Translations under genes and position numbers: made by a program
Notes under the pieces: model-generated
Databases searched by the model: none
Told to the model about the DNA's origin: nothing
Seen by the model: the letters and a program-made list of their open reading frames with translations, nothing else
Part shown: positions 10,868 to 22,779 of the stretch, one piece after another
How positions within the stretch are numbered: position 1 is the stretch's first letter
How the letters are laid out: every line of letters begins with the position of its first letter
DNA from: Amphiura filiformis
Lineage: Eukaryota > Echinodermata > Ophiuroidea > Amphilepidida > Amphiuridae
DNA: 64,000 nucleotides
Assembly: GCF_039555335.1 (NCBI RefSeq)
Contig: NC_092636.1
Coordinates: forward strand, 60,515,991-60,579,990
Reading direction: 5' to 3'

Positions 10868-11473
10868 GGAGGGCAAAGAAAAAGATAGGGGACAAAGAGC
10901 CCCCTTTCCACCAAAATTCACCCCGATCATGGGCCAAAATCATTGTGAATACACAATGTGCACATTGTCATAATAATGCCCTTTTCATCAATCCCGATCA
11001 TGGGCGAAAATAGTGTAAAATACAATTTTTTGGCGCGCTACGTGAGCACATCATCCCAATATATCCTTTTTGGAAGCTCGAAGACATGTAGTCTCTCTAA
11101 AAAACAAAACTGCAATTAATTTTTTCGTCTGTACGCCCCAAAACAATTATTTACACCCCCCCCACCACCCCCCCCCACACACACACACACACACCCCCAC
11201 ACACACACACACCCACACCAAGAAAGCTGACTACGCCCCTGCCGGTACGTGTACTTCGCAGTCAGTTTCCAAAGGAGTAGGGTTTTAACCCTGGCTTTCC
11301 CAACTTCTTCCGGTCCCTGTGATCCCGGGCCTGTGATGTTTGGTTATACACTAACTTACAAAGTGCTAACATGATCTGTCCCACGACAGCGCTTTAAGGA
11401 AGTGAGCTGATTCTGAAATCATCTACATTTATTTTAAAAAGCGACACATTGGGAAGTTTGCACATGCGGCGCT
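10868..11473. other. No gene; CA/C microsatellite at about 11153-11222
   Basis: CCCGATCATGGGC occurs twice (about 10920 and 10993) in a short imperfect repeat. A C-rich and (CA)n microsatellite lies at about 11153-11222. No coding region is recognised. Confidence 0.6.
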
Positions 11474-12652
11474 TAACAAATAAAGTAACAATAAAATATA
11501 AATATATTTTCCTATTCTTAATAATTAAATGAAGCATAAAAATGAAACAAATGTTGTCATTTGGTTTTGTGTATTTTTTCTCGCTTGGGATATCAGGAAA
11601 CAATATAAAACCTGCTTTTAATTATAAAAATATTGATCCTCTATCTCAATACCAGTATAAAACAATAGCCTGCTATACTCCAGACTATATCGATTTCACA
11701 AGCTTTTAAATTAATGCATTTATAACTAACAATCGATTTTGAAAGTAATGAAATTATTAGATTATTAAAATATTTCTGCAGTAAGCTGTTTGATGTATGT
11801 ATTGATGCAATATTATTTTCACACATGCTTCTTCTATTAATTATATGAGGTACAAAAAGTGATCAATAAAATAGAATTAGCGATTTTGTAATGTTTGAAA
11901 TTTTTGCGTGTTTTTTGTGCGATTTTTGACAAAACGTGGTGATTTTTGTTGTTGAAGATTTTGGAATCTGGTGTCACCTGCCTCATAAAGGCCGGAGTAA
12001 CACCTTCACGTCATTTATTTTGAAACCCTACTCAGAACACAGAGATATTTAGAAAACATTTATTTTTTAATAACATTTAAATGTCGGGTTATATAAAATC
12101 AGCATCAAAATTTATTATAGCAATGTTATCAACATAGAAAGCAAAATTATACTTCTACGCTAACGCAAACCACTTTTGTACACTCACCGGAGCGCTTTTT
12201 CAGCGGATGTTGTTGAGACAACAAATCTTCAGAGCAATAACAACCGCCGTATAGAGTAGACCACTAGACGTATAATTTTCCGCTACGTATGAATAGGCCT
12301 ATACATAATGTTATCAACCTGATTTATAATGTTGACAAAATGTTACTGTTAAAGAAAATGCACATGCCGCATTTAAATAACATAAGCTACAGGTATACGT
12401 TTTGTGGCGACACCTGTATTAACACACATTCGATTTGCTGAGATAATCACTGTTTTTATTTTTTGCACAATTAAAATTTCTGCAAAGATGGCACCATTAA
12501 CAGTTTTGGTTTATTCGCTATAACTACAATACATGTTAGTCAGAGTTGGCCATACATGATACTAGTAATATTTTTCTAATTAAAGTTGTTGGTCACAGCT
12601 ACCACGTGACTTTAATTATTTACGTGTCAGTTCCTTAACTTCCTTATTAAGC
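11474..12652 (+). promoter_or_regulatory. Upstream region of the NXPE gene, shared with the second copy
   Basis: Blocks of this stretch recur upstream of the decayed copy: 11720-11900 matches 44925-45060, 11474-11600 matches 45659-45780, and 12430-12640 matches 45960-46175. The order in the second copy is rearranged. No TATA box or clear start site could be assigned. It is the likely promoter and 5' untranslated region, by position only. Confidence 0.4.
12603..12608. promoter_or_regulatory. E-box CACGTG 45 bp upstream of the NXPE start
   Basis: A palindromic CACGTG, the consensus for bHLH factors. The aligned place in the pseudogene copy, near 46130, reads CTCGTA, while the flanking TTTAATTATTTACGTGTCAG is conserved in both. 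A match this short can be chance. Confidence 0.3.
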
Positions 12653-12775
12653 ATGGAGGCATATGATAAGCATGACGTGGTTAGGAAAAAATTGCAATCT
12701 AATATCAACAGTTTGAAGCTGCGTGTAGTTTTTGTGTTTAAAGTTTGCATGATGACGTTTGCAATTACATATTTG
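12653..12775 (+). CDS. NXPE gene exon 1
   Basis: Encodes 41 residues, MEAYDKHDVV through MMTFAITYL, ending in phase 0 before donor GTATGT. Start chosen because the decayed copy has a homologous ATGGAGGTAC at 46178 and the same donor. Holds the cytoplasmic tail and membrane anchor. Confidence 0.8.
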
Positions 12776-15700
12776 GTATGTATTGATGAACTTTTAATAT
12801 ATATTACATTTGCATTAAATAATGTTAAATTACACTTACCGCCTTTTTGTATAGTACATTTTTTATATAGTGTATTATTAATATTATCATATACCATTTA
12901 TGTCACTGATCGCGCATTCGTATATTTTTATATCACTTTTAAATATTTAGGTTATTACTGACACTACTTCGTACCCAAGAGGCGTTCTACCAAAGGCACG
13001 ATCATCCCCAACGGTTACCACCATGACAACGCCACAGCCAGAGAGTAACACCAAACCTGGCATCGGACCTGCTGCGACTAAAATAACTTCAACGAAATAT
13101 AACGTTGTCACGAACCCAGAGTTCTCCAACTATCGACTTATCACACCAGCGGAATGTATAACGAAGGGTTCCTTCATACATGTTGTCATTGAAGCTCGTA
13201 GTGAGTCCCAGCAATTGGTGCCATCTGGAGGGGATTTCTGGTTTGCTACAATGTCGACTAATGATCCACATCAGGCAAGTACCGCTGGAAGAGTCATTGA
13301 TCATGAGAATGGCACATACAGTGTGTATTTCTATGCGGCATGGAGTGGTACGGCTACAATCAACATTACTCTCGTTCATCCCAACAAGGCAGTAGAGTTC
13401 ATGCACGATATCTTTACCGAAACTGGTCCAAAAATATTTTGGAGTGCAACATATAAGAACATGACAACGTTGTCGCAGCTGAAAAAAACAAATAAATTTG
13501 ATACTTCATGTTGGATAACCAGATCAAACGATACCAATAGGTTTTGTGAGTATCCATCAGCAAACGGTTTAGGAAATTACACATTTGTTTGCATACCTCC
13601 AAAAGATAGAAAATGCCGTTCACTTGATATAATAGCCGTGAATGCATCAAAGACGGACGCAATGACAAGAAAAGCAGCTACAGGATATGAGGATTACTTT
13701 CAAAGGTAATTATATCTATGGAAATTAAATTAAAACGCTCAAAGGTTTTCTTTTTCTTTAATCTGAAAAGGTTCTCTTCCTCGTAATTTGTTTATTCCTT
13801 CCTCTCTAATCTTCTCCGGCTATTTATGTCCTTTAACCACTCCTTTTCTCGCTGCATGCAGGGAGCTTGAGTTTAGTAAAACATATTTAACATGCTAACA
13901 AATGTTGATACTGGTTTGTAATACAGGCCTTTGTTACTATTATATGATTATACAGATGCCAAACATTCAAATTTCAGCGATTGCTTTTTCACTTAGTAAT
14001 TATGTTGTTACGAGTCGTAATGACTCAAGGCCAAAAACACCTTTTACCCAAATTCACTTAATGAACAACAAAACACACTGTTTGTATAAGTTTACAAAAT
14101 CTGAATATTTCATGGAAAGTAAAGTATGATTTAACAATGATTTTATAAATGAACATTAGTACATAAAATCCTTTCGAATCAATAAGATACACAATTAGGA
14201 TTGTTACTTATCCAGCAGCCTTCCTCTTGTTGATTAAAAGTTCTGTTGTAGTCAATGTTCTGAACGACTGATGTATATTCTGATTCACTTGTGCGAATAT
14301 CATTGTTTAGCGAAGCCCACTGTTGACTTGAATTTATATATCCTTTGCGCATAAAATCCTTGTACAGATGACAATTTCCAAAATTGGTTCTGCTTTCGCC
14401 AATCACTCATTTTCTCCATGAAATAGGCTTCTTTCTGCACTGATCCACTTTGACAAATCTGTTATTTCATAAACCAGACTTCAGTAAGTCAAACAGAAGA
14501 ATATATCCCCTTTTGGGAAGAGATAACACATTAGGAATCCTGAACAGAGAAACTGTCACTTCTCCCTCTTATATTCCAAGGTGGTAAAACTGGAAATTCC
14601 CAGCTATGATTTAGCCTGCATGATGCAATGCAATAGTCACATTGAGATATAGGGGGATTTCCCAGATTCAAAATAGATTTGAATAAATTTGTTTTTCTGA
14701 TCAAAACGGAATTCCCCTAAAATGTCTTTATCCACAAACTCTTGTATGATTACTTGAACGAGGGTTCCCATTTCTCATGAAATAACTTTAAATTACAGTG
14801 ACTTTAGCCGTGTGATAGTTTTTATTATATCATGATTACCATGATTACAGTGACAGTTTTTACTATCACATGGCATGCAAATATTTGTATACTATTTAAT
14901 TGTTCATTTTTTAAAAATTCTTATATTAACAGCAAGTACTTCAACCAGCGATTGACAATAGGTCCACAAACGATCGTTATTAAAGGTAAGGGCATGTCAG
15001 TAGTGTGTTATTTTATTTTCCAGTTCCTAACAATAACCGCGATATTCTTTAGATATCAAAGACAAGCAAAAATACACTGTCAATATAAGTTTTGTGGAGC
15101 ATTCGAGCATGTATTTATTACATAGTGTGTAAATGTGTACGCTTGGTTGATATACGTTTGGTTGTTTGTTTTTACCGAGTTTTATTCCGACCGTGACCGT
15201 GACAGTCAGACGTCACTGTTCAAGGGCGCACACCACTAAATAATTGCCCCATTGAAATACGTGTAAAAACACCAGTTTTATTTGCTCGTTTTGAGGCCTT
15301 TTCGGCGCTTTCTGAGAAATTTAAGGATAACCAGTCGATTGCAAATCGATGAAAGTTTAACATATGTTTCAATGTATGGGTAGTCTTCCGTCTCGTTTTC
15401 CCGGTAGGAGCCGCTAAACAGCACCCTCACTGTTTTTGACATGCTGTCATGACTGTAAACCCGTTTCTGCCCATCTTTTAATACGCGGACCTATTTTCTT
15501 GATAATTATAAAAATGCGACTTTTTAGTGATTCAAATTCATGCACAGGCTTTACACTTTTATTTAAGCTATAATTCGCTACTCTTTCTGATTATTAGTCC
15601 AAAGAGCAGCCCATTATACCTCAAAAACTTTCTGTATTTTACCGGAACTCAGTAGGGTTGCACAAATGGCGCATTGATTTAGTGGTGTGCCCCCTTCAAG

Positions 15701-18700
15701 GGTTTTCTGATGTTCATAAAATTTGATTCTTTTATCTTTTTCTTGCAGTATAAAATGTTTTGAGTAAAACGCTCGAAACAGAATTGCTCTGTGACATTCA
15801 CTTCAAGAGAAATTCCTTTCAAAGTTACATGGTGGATTCGAAAATAGGCAAATTTTCAACATTTTGACCATTCATGCTTACTCTTCTATATTTGCATTAA
15901 ATTCCAATTCTCTAGATAGTTTTTGACCTTCCATCTGATGAAATTCGGTTTTAAATGAGAGTAAATCACGTTTCACAATTGCATGGGTCTACTGTTAATG
16001 ATTTATAACAATCACCCCCCCGCCCATATAAAACCAAGATTTGGCAGCTTTAAAAGGCACGCACCGATTTGTCACCTTAAGCCCAAATTGCTTTAAATCC
16101 AAGAAATCTTGTTTTCACACAATTTGTGGCAATTTCTTGAACTTTGAAGGCCTCTGGGGGAATAATCTTAGCGCGACGTGCATCTAAAACGCATTAAATA
16201 TATTCACTAACATATAAACTATCTATTTAAATCGAAAAAACTGCAATTTAATCAAAAGCCATTTCAATTTTGGCTGAATCTTTGAAAAGCACGGTTTTAC
16301 TCCTAGGCCCTTCGAAGGGCGCACACCACTAAATAATTGCCCCATTGAAATACGTGTAAAAACACCAGTTTTATTTGCTCGTTTTGAGGCCTTTTCGGCG
16401 CTTTCTGAGAAATTTAAGGATAACCAGTCGATTGCAAATCGATGAAAGTTTAACATATGTTTCAATGTATGGGTAGTCTTCCGTCTCGTTTTCCCGGTAG
16501 GAGCCGCTAAACAGCGCCCTCACTGTTTTTGACATGCTCTCATGACTGTAAACCCGTTTCTGCCCATCTTTTAATACGCGGACCTATTTTCTTGATAATT
16601 ATAAAATGCGACTTTTTAGTGATTCAAATTCATGCACAGGCTTTACACTTTTATTTAAGCTATAATTCGCTACTCTTTCTGATTATTAGTCCAAAGAGCA
16701 GCCCATTATACCTCAAAAACTTTCTGTATTTTACCGGAACTCAGTAGGGTTGCACAAATGGCGCATTGATTTAGTGGTGTGCCCCCTCAAGACCGTAATT
16801 AATTCTGCCTAGCCTTATACTGCCCAGCCCAGAATGGGTTGCACTTATCTTCTGATGTAACTCGTTTGATTGAACACCAACTCCAAAACAGGACACTGAA
16901 ATCTACCGCTGACAAAACATTCATTCATATGGAATAACATGCCATTCGCACTGACCACTCACTTTCATCATTCAAAAAGGCTGTCAAATCACATGCATCC
17001 TAATAAATACAGCCTGTCTCAAAAAAAATTGTGCAAGTGAAAAGCGCCCTCTATGGCAATTAGAGAATAGCGTTGTGACATAATGCTTACATCAACGTCA
17101 CGGGCGCAGTCTTAGCTCTCAAATGCCGTTTGTTCTGTTCAATTTGCTTGTTCCAATTTCGAGATATGTTTATTTAACAACGTAAGGGTAAAATCACAAT
17201 TGTGCCACTTTTACTAGGGAAGAGAGCTGTGCATGTAAATCAATGATTGCTGATGTTGATGCGTCTAACGCACTCCTCCTTTCGGGGCGCATGCATTAGA
17301 CGCATCAACATCAGCACTCGTGCATTATTTTGTCTAATATCTCTCCCAACAAGTAATACGCGTTCATTAACATATAACATGTATAAGTGCGCACTATTTG
17401 TTTGTCTTTTAACATGTCTTAAGTGGCTAAGAGAACAGCATTTACCATGATAAAATCATTGACATGCACATGTATTTAATTTTTACAGCAGAATGTGAAA
17501 TATTTAGTTATCTTTTCATCTCTTTTAAGTGGAACCAGAAGTGGAACCAGAAGACTGGTGCTGTATTTGTAGATCTGACAGCAGCATACGACACCGTTTG
17601 GCATAGAGGCCTGATATGCAAACTCCTCAAGCTCATACCAGACAGACGGATGGTGTCCTTCATCGTGCAGCTAATCTCGAACCGCAACTTCATTCTTAAG
17701 ACCAGCGACGGCCAAGCTAGTAGACCACGCAGTCTGAGGAACGGTGTGCCACAGGGCTCCGTCCTAGCACCTCTCTTATTCAACATCTACATCCATGACC
17801 TGCCCAATACCATTGCTAAGAAGTATGGATACGCAGATGACCTGGCAATCCTGAAGTCGAGCAACTCTTGGGACACAATTGAGAGAGCGCTCAGCCTAGA
17901 TATGGACACCCTAGATACTTACCTCTACCAATGGCGGCTCAAGCTGAGTGTTGCTAAGACTGTCTCCTCTGCCTTCCATCTCAACAACAGGGAAGCCAAC
18001 CGAGAACTCAATGTAACCATCAAGTCAAAGCGACTGAACTTCGAGGCTTGCCCCACATACCTAGGAGTGAAACTGGACAGAGCCCTCACCTACCGGCAGC
18101 ACTTGGTTAATCTAAGGGACAAGGTCACAGCAAGATGCGCATTGATTCGTCACCTAGCCGGCACCAGCTGGGGAGCAAGCGCCAAGACCCTCAGAACATC
18201 AACCCTGGCCTTGGTATACGCACCAGCAGAATACTGTGCACCAGTATGGAGCAGGAGCCACCACACCCACCAGGTAGACACTGGTCTAAATGAAGCAATG
18301 CGCACTGTGTCAGGATGTCTGCGACCAACTCCAACCGAACAGCTTCCGGTTTTAGCAGGAATCCCTCCGCCGGACATCAGAAGGAAAGCAGCCTCCGTAG
18401 CTATAGCACTCCGATCTGAAGAACCAGGACACCTCCTTCATGACACCCTGTCAAGAGCTAGGAACAGTGAGGGGAAAGCAGGAGATTGGTATCCAGGAAG
18501 CCGTTTGCTCAGCAAGCAATAGTCTTGATGAAGACGACACAGCCTAACCAGACAGCCAAGGACTGGACAGCTAAGGCATGGAAAGACCAATGGCTTCAGT
18601 CTTCCTCACCACTCCAGCGCTTTGTCACAGACCCAACAGACACCATCCCAGGCTTCAATCTACCCAGGTCTGCTTGGACAAAATTAAACCGCCTGAGAAG

Positions 18701-21700
18701 TGGAGTTGGACGCTTCAATGCCAACCTGTTCCAATGGGGCTTAAAGGAAAGCCCAGCTTGCGAGTGCGGTAGTGAGGAACAAACAGCCGACCACATCATC
18801 TCATCCTGTCACCTCCATAGACCACCGAATGGTATCTCCGGCCTGATTGAAGTCGATGAAGCCACCAGGGACTGGTTGATGCGTACTGGGCTTGAAATTT
18901 AATGAAATTTATGTTTTGGCTTTTATATCTTGTTTCTTCCTGACATACGCAAGAAGAAGAAGAAGTGGAAAAAGGGAATCATCATTCCTGCATCATGATA
19001 AAACAGTCAAAACAGTCAAAAAATTTTGTATTGTGTAATTGATGCATTCTTTTGATTTCACGAAAGAAGTCTTGATAAACTTGATGCTATCATCACTGTT
19101 ACATGTAAAGCCCTCTTCCCTAGTAAAAGTGGCACAATTGTGATTTTACCCTTTCGTCTTTAACTAAACATATCTCGAGATTAAAACAAGCAAATTGAAC
19201 AGTACAAACAACATATGAGAGCTAGGACTACGCCCTTGACGTTGGTGTAAGCATTATGTCACAACGGTATTTTCTAATTGCCAGAGAGGGCGCTTTTCAC
19301 TTGCACAATTTTTTTTGAGACAGGCTGTATGTTATCATATACATTTTGTTGTTATATTTTGTTCATACATACACGCTATGTAACAGCGCGCGTGATTTGT
19401 CGAGAGCCGGGCACAAACAACATTTAAGTGCCCAGTGTCCCGGATGTGAGATCGCTGGGTAGTAGGGAAACGGAAGGAACATCATGTTTTTTTAATAATG
19501 TTAACTGTAAATTTTTGTTATTATTTTGATGAAATAAGAATCACAAAATGTTCTGGTATGTATGAACGGGGTTTATTCATATAGTTTCATGACTAAACGG
19601 TTGTTTAGAAAATTCTTGATCAGACTGAAAACAGAACTCCAACCTTCCAGAAATCTGTAGCAGAAACATACTTCAGTTCAGTCAACAATCACAAGAAACG
19701 TGAATACAAATACCACCACTAAGGGGATGAGAGGACAACCATGCCCAAAGAAACCATTCAATACCAAACCACCAAGTCTTGCCAAATTTACAAATTACTT
19801 GCTGAAAAGAAGAAATTCCAGTGCTCCAGGCACTAAACCAAACCTTAAAAGCCATGACCAAACCTTAAAAGCCATAACATCTGGTGTGATGCCCTTCATC
19901 GATGAGGCTAACCAAAGGAAACACGGTATGCCAGACAATACAAACCACCATCGCTACTATTGCATTCCCACTGCAGATGGTACAGCCTACAGGAACCCAG
20001 CCTTGCCTCTTCCAAAGAAGGAATGTACAAACAAAAAGTCCTAATCAGTGGCGTACCGTGGCCGCCCCAACCCGGGGGCTGAAGAAAATTCAATTTTGCC
20101 GCCCCTTCCTCAACAGCCCGAAAAGGTTGACCCAATTTTTTCTCGGTCGTTTGAAAAAGTGAAGAGCAAAAAAAAAAAAAAAAAAATTTCAGGTGCTAGC
20201 ACCCTAAAAACAAAACATTTTTATGTATAGTACCATTTTTTCACAAATTTTTATGCTTTATCAAATTTTAAGCCCTTTTTTATTTACTGATTCTTTTTGC
20301 CGCCCCTTTCGTTTTTGCCGCCCCTGTTTTTGCCGCCCCTTCTTCTTCCGCCGCCCCTTCATTTTGGCCGCCCCTTGCTTTTACCCCAGGGGGCTGGCGC
20401 CCCAAAGCCCCCCCCCCCCAAATACGCGCCTGCTAATGGATGAAGAACACACACAAATAGTGTTCCGTCCTCAAATAGCAGAGACAGCTAAACGTCCTGA
20501 TAATACCATGTACTCTGAAAGGACCAGAATAGTTACAATTATAATTGAACTCACTGTTCCAATGGAGGAGAACCTGTCCAATGCATATGCCAGAAAGTGC
20601 AAATATCAAGACCTTGTAGCTGGCTGAGTGCGAGAATAGAGATTGGTGCACCCACTACTATACTTCCCAATTGAAGTAGAAGGCAGGGGCCTTTACAATA
20701 CCTCACTGAGCAAATGCCTTGCAGCGTTGGGAGTTCCAATTGGGAAGAGAAAAATCAACATGGACACAGCCTCCAAGACTGCACTCAGAGCTAGCAACGT
20801 TATTTGGCTATGCCGTCAAAACAAAGCATTCAACCAGATGGACCTAACCTCACCAATAAACATGATAAAACACTTGGAGTGGACACGACGGCTGGGCGCG
20901 ACGGCTGGGCGCTCATAAATCCGGGTAACCCGCCAAAGTCTGGTCCCAAGTCCGGAGACCCCAGTGCCCACTATACTGTGAAAATAGGCTTCGATGGTGA
21001 CAGTGTTGATATTCTACAAATGAAAGAACTATTCCTCAACAACATTTTACATAGTTCCACACTAGTCCTGCCTGCTGCCTTACATCACCCCGGAGGGACC
21101 GTTGCAACGGTGTGGCACTTGCTAGTGTAGCTGAAGCCCTGTTATAGGTTTAAGTATAAGCTGATTTTGTTTGTTTGTTAGTAAGCAAAGAGAAGAAACA
21201 CAATTCAAGGGACTATTCTCAAGCCACCTTCACAAGAGCAAAAATACAATGGAGTGTTCATCATAAAAAAAAAGGGTGATATAAGGCTCCGAAGGTGACA
21301 GCGCTGATGTTCTACCAATGTGTAACCTCTCTAAAGTTGATCAGATGATGTGAAAAGGCACTTACCTGTTGTGTGCTCCAATCAAGCTTTAGTTATGTTG
21401 TACATGAACACACATGACAAAGTGTACAGTCAAATGGATAGAGCAGCCGTATGGGCAAATTAGCAGCTAGTTGGTATCCTTTCGAATCATGTATATTGAC
21501 GTTCCTTTTGTGTGTTTCTTTTCTATTTCAGATTCTAGCTATCGGAAACCCACATCTAATAAAGATGAACACAACTTGAAACTGCCACCGTCGTGGTCGC
21601 ATCGAAGCCATGGATATTGGTTTAATTATACTTGGACCTCGCTCTTATATACAGATAACAACTGGACTAATTCAAGTGATATGAAGGAATGCTTACGAAA

Positions 21701-22343
21701 CAAACATATGTTGTTATTAGGTGATTCCACGTCCAGACAATGGGCACAGAGTATAGGAACACTTTTGGATCTTAGACAAAAGGCTCACCGACAGGAATTT
21801 CCTAATTTCTTTTTCGAAGATGACTATAAAGAACTGAATTTTTCCGTTAGTTTCCGATTCCACCCGCAAACAGTCACAACAACCCGTATTCCGTTTAAGT
21901 TGTTTATTTATTTCGCAGATATATTAGACTCAATAGTAACCCATGAGTGCGCTAATCTGATCATTGAATTGAGTCCATGGGCTCATCTAGCACAATGGAC
22001 TTGGGATAGTCTAACTCAGAGATTTATCAAATTAAGAGAAGCTGTTAGTCGATTTAGACAGCGATGTCCGAACGTTCCGATCATCATCAAAGGGTCTCAC
22101 CTTCGCGAACATCTTACAACATTTGCAAGATGGGGTCGAAGTGACTATTTGCTTTATCAAGTTGGAATTTTAATGGAACAAATATTTCATAGATCAGGGA
22201 TCTGGTTTTTAAATGTATGGGACATGAATTTATCATTTCCGTCCAGAGCAAATGTCCACATGCCAAATATAGTCGTACAAGAGGAACTGAAACTTGCTAT
22301 CGCTCATATATGTGGACAACTTAGACATGGATATCAATCTTGA
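12653..22343 (+). CDS. NXPE family protein (neurexophilin and PC-esterase domain), four exons
   Basis: Joining 12653-12775, 12951-13705, 14933-14985 and 21532-22343 gives an uninterrupted 580-residue frame; phases agree at every GT-AG junction and human NXPE proteins have about 550-560 residues. The N-terminus has a basic stretch then a hydrophobic segment (about residues 23-41), fitting a type II signal anchor for the Golgi or secretory path. Residues 100-290 form the neurexophilin-like region, with ENGTYSVYF near 160 and cysteines near 228, 240, 255 and 263. The C-terminal half is the PC-esterase/SGNH region, with LLGDSTSRQW holding the nucleophile serine (376) and WDMNLSFPSRANVHMP supplying candidate Asp541 and His553. 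Substrate is unknown; related domains esterify or de-esterify glycans. Intron 3 (6.5 kb) is full of transposons. Confidence 0.85.
12951..13705 (+). CDS. NXPE gene exon 2, neurexophilin-like region
   Basis: Acceptor TTTAG precedes VITDTTSYPRG; the exon ends TTTCAAAG before GTAATT, leaving phase 2. Several N-glycosylation sequons (NGT, NIT, NMT, NYT) fit a secreted or luminal domain. Without splicing a stop follows one codon later. Confidence 0.85.
14006..14786 (+). mobile_element. LTR-like repeat, ancient copy (family shared with 48393 and 57162)
   Basis: Begins TGTTACGAGTCG in intron 2 of the NXPE gene. The same terminus and internal blocks recur in the NXPE copy at 48393-49173 and inverted at 57162. 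The TG start suggests a solo LTR, but no internal coding part or clear target duplication is present. It predates the NXPE duplication because both copies carry it. A fossil. Confidence 0.4.
14933..14985 (+). CDS. NXPE gene exon 3 (53 bp)
   Basis: Flanked by TTAACAG and GTAAGG. It adds KYFNQRLTIGPQTIVIK between the two domains. The size (1+51+1) restores the frame between exon 2 and exon 4. The same exon with one changed residue is at 49340-49392 in the second copy, supporting it as real although short. Confidence 0.8.
15224..15694. mobile_element. 471-bp TIR element, copy 1 (left unit of a composite)
   Basis: Starts GGGCGCACACCACTAAAT and ends with the complement ATTTAGTGGTGTGCCCCC. TTCAA flanks it on both sides. 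It is about 99 percent identical to 16317-16786. Absent from the second NXPE copy, which reads CTGTTCAAGACC without a break, so it is younger than the gene duplication. Non-coding. Confidence 0.8.
15695..16316. other. Unique middle between two direct TIR elements
   Basis: 622 bp lying between the two copies of the 471-bp element and, like them, missing from the paralogous intron. It starts TTCAAGGG and ends CCCTTCGAA, so its own ends are short mirrored sequences. No coding frame with recognisable content. Confidence 0.6.
16317..16786. mobile_element. 470-bp TIR element, copy 2 (right unit of a composite)
   Basis: Same termini and same orientation as 15224-15694. TCAA follows it, matching the single TTCAA of the uninterrupted paralogous site. 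Non-coding. Confidence 0.8.
16791..17007 (+). pseudogene. LINE 3'-end remnant in NXPE intron 3
   Basis: A forward frame near 16960-17000 reads LSSFKKAVKSHAS, the usual final motif (SLSSFKKxLKTHL) of CR1-like reverse transcriptases; the part before it is decayed. The identical remnant follows exon 3 in the second NXPE copy (about 49625-49850), so it is older than the duplication. Confidence 0.45.
17010..19327. mobile_element. Tc1/mariner-type MITE with ~210-bp inverted ends, split by a LINE
   Basis: Ends are CAGCCTGTCTC and complement, bounded by TA (17008-17009 and 19328-19329). About 210 bp of each end are mirrored. Without the LINE at 17535-18962 it is about 880 bp, matching 47384-48268. 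The left half holds an internal hairpin near 17235-17315 built on GATGTTGATGCGTCTA. TA duplication points to the Tc1/mariner group; no transposase remains. Confidence 0.85.
17535..18962 (+). mobile_element. 5'-truncated non-LTR retrotransposon (jockey-like RT)
   Basis: Inserted in the TA-flanked MITE with an AAGTGGAA target duplication (17527-17534 and 18963-18970) and an (AAG)n tail. A 352-residue frame, ending 18522, holds RT motifs FVDLTAAYDTVWH, GVPQGSVLAPLLFNIYIHDL and YADDLAI. The rest continues in another frame to 18902 with LNRLRSGVGRFNANLFQWGL and the C-x-C-x8-H-x4-C zinc knuckle typical of jockey-group elements, so one frameshift lies near 18490-18520. The endonuclease and the first RT motifs are lost by truncation. 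The long open frame shows a recent insertion, younger than the NXPE duplication. Confidence 0.8.
19330..19619. other. Intron sequence, nothing recognised
   Basis: AT-rich DNA with a small GC-rich patch (GCGCGCGTGATTTG) near 19388. No repeat partner found in the window. Confidence 0.4.
19620..21130 (+). pseudogene. Decayed LINE with a restriction-like endonuclease (R2/NeSL/Hero-like)
   Basis: Two recognisable pieces remain. Near 19780-19840 the frame reads LLKRRNSSAPGTKPN, resembling the opening motif of such RTs (SAPGPNG). After an inserted element, 20431-20627 reads KRPDNTMYSE then TIIIELTVPMEENL, which fits the catalytic RPD...E layout of restriction-like endonucleases, and 20650-20880 reads PIEVEGRGLYNTS and LGVPIGKRK, the usual continuation. 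The finger and palm motifs are missing. Part of it (about 53060-53600) is also in the second NXPE copy, so insertion predates the duplication. Clade is inferred. Confidence 0.5.
20046..20432. mobile_element. CAGTGGCGTA-type MITE inserted in the decayed LINE
   Basis: Starts CAGTGGCGTACCG and ends TACGCGCCTG, with an A tract and repeated GCCGCCCC blocks inside. CTAAT flanks both sides (20041-20045, 20433-20437), shorter than the 8 bp expected for hAT, so the family call rests on the ends. It is absent from the matching part of the second copy, which begins further in. Confidence 0.6.
21532..22343 (+). CDS. NXPE gene exon 4, PC-esterase region and stop
   Basis: Acceptor TTCTATTTCAG. Encodes residues 311-580, with GDSTSRQW at the catalytic serine and NVHMP near the C-terminus where relatives have a His-Pro-Pro. 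Ends at TGA 22341-22343. Confidence 0.85.
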
Positions 22344-22487
22344 GTTGAGACTTACATACTTTATAAACATTTAATATTGCTCTTGTAAGAAAAAAACACA
22401 CTTTATGTTATTTATGTGGAAGAGGAGGAAGAAGAAGAAGAATATTTAACAAAGATGACTTGAGCAACGATTTCGAATATAATGATC

Positions 22488-22493
22488 AATAAA
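22488..22493 (+). terminator. Poly(A) signal AATAAA after the NXPE stop codon
   Basis: First canonical AATAAA downstream of the stop, 145 bp away, after a GAA-rich stretch. Position fits a short 3' untranslated region. Confidence 0.45.
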
Positions 22494-22779
22494 CCCAATC
22501 TGCTTGAAGATATTCATCAGGAATGTTCATGATACATTGTTATTTTGTAAATTCATACAACTAGTCCAATACAAAACGTGGTTACCCAGATTGGACTATC
22601 GAGAAACATCAGATGGCTAAACCTATACTTAGGAAGGAAAGGACCAAGAAAGACAATTCCACCAAAACAAATTCGTCGGTCGCAACACATAGTGGCGTAC
22701 GTGAAGGACAAAATACGTTTCTGAGAAACACGTGTTTGAAGGATGTGTTACTAATGACGGAGTCGACACTCCTCCACTG

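Noticed and set aside
13089-13668. Antisense and alternate-frame open frames across NXPE exon 2
   Set aside because: They are shadows of a well supported exon with splice sites and domain motifs on plus.
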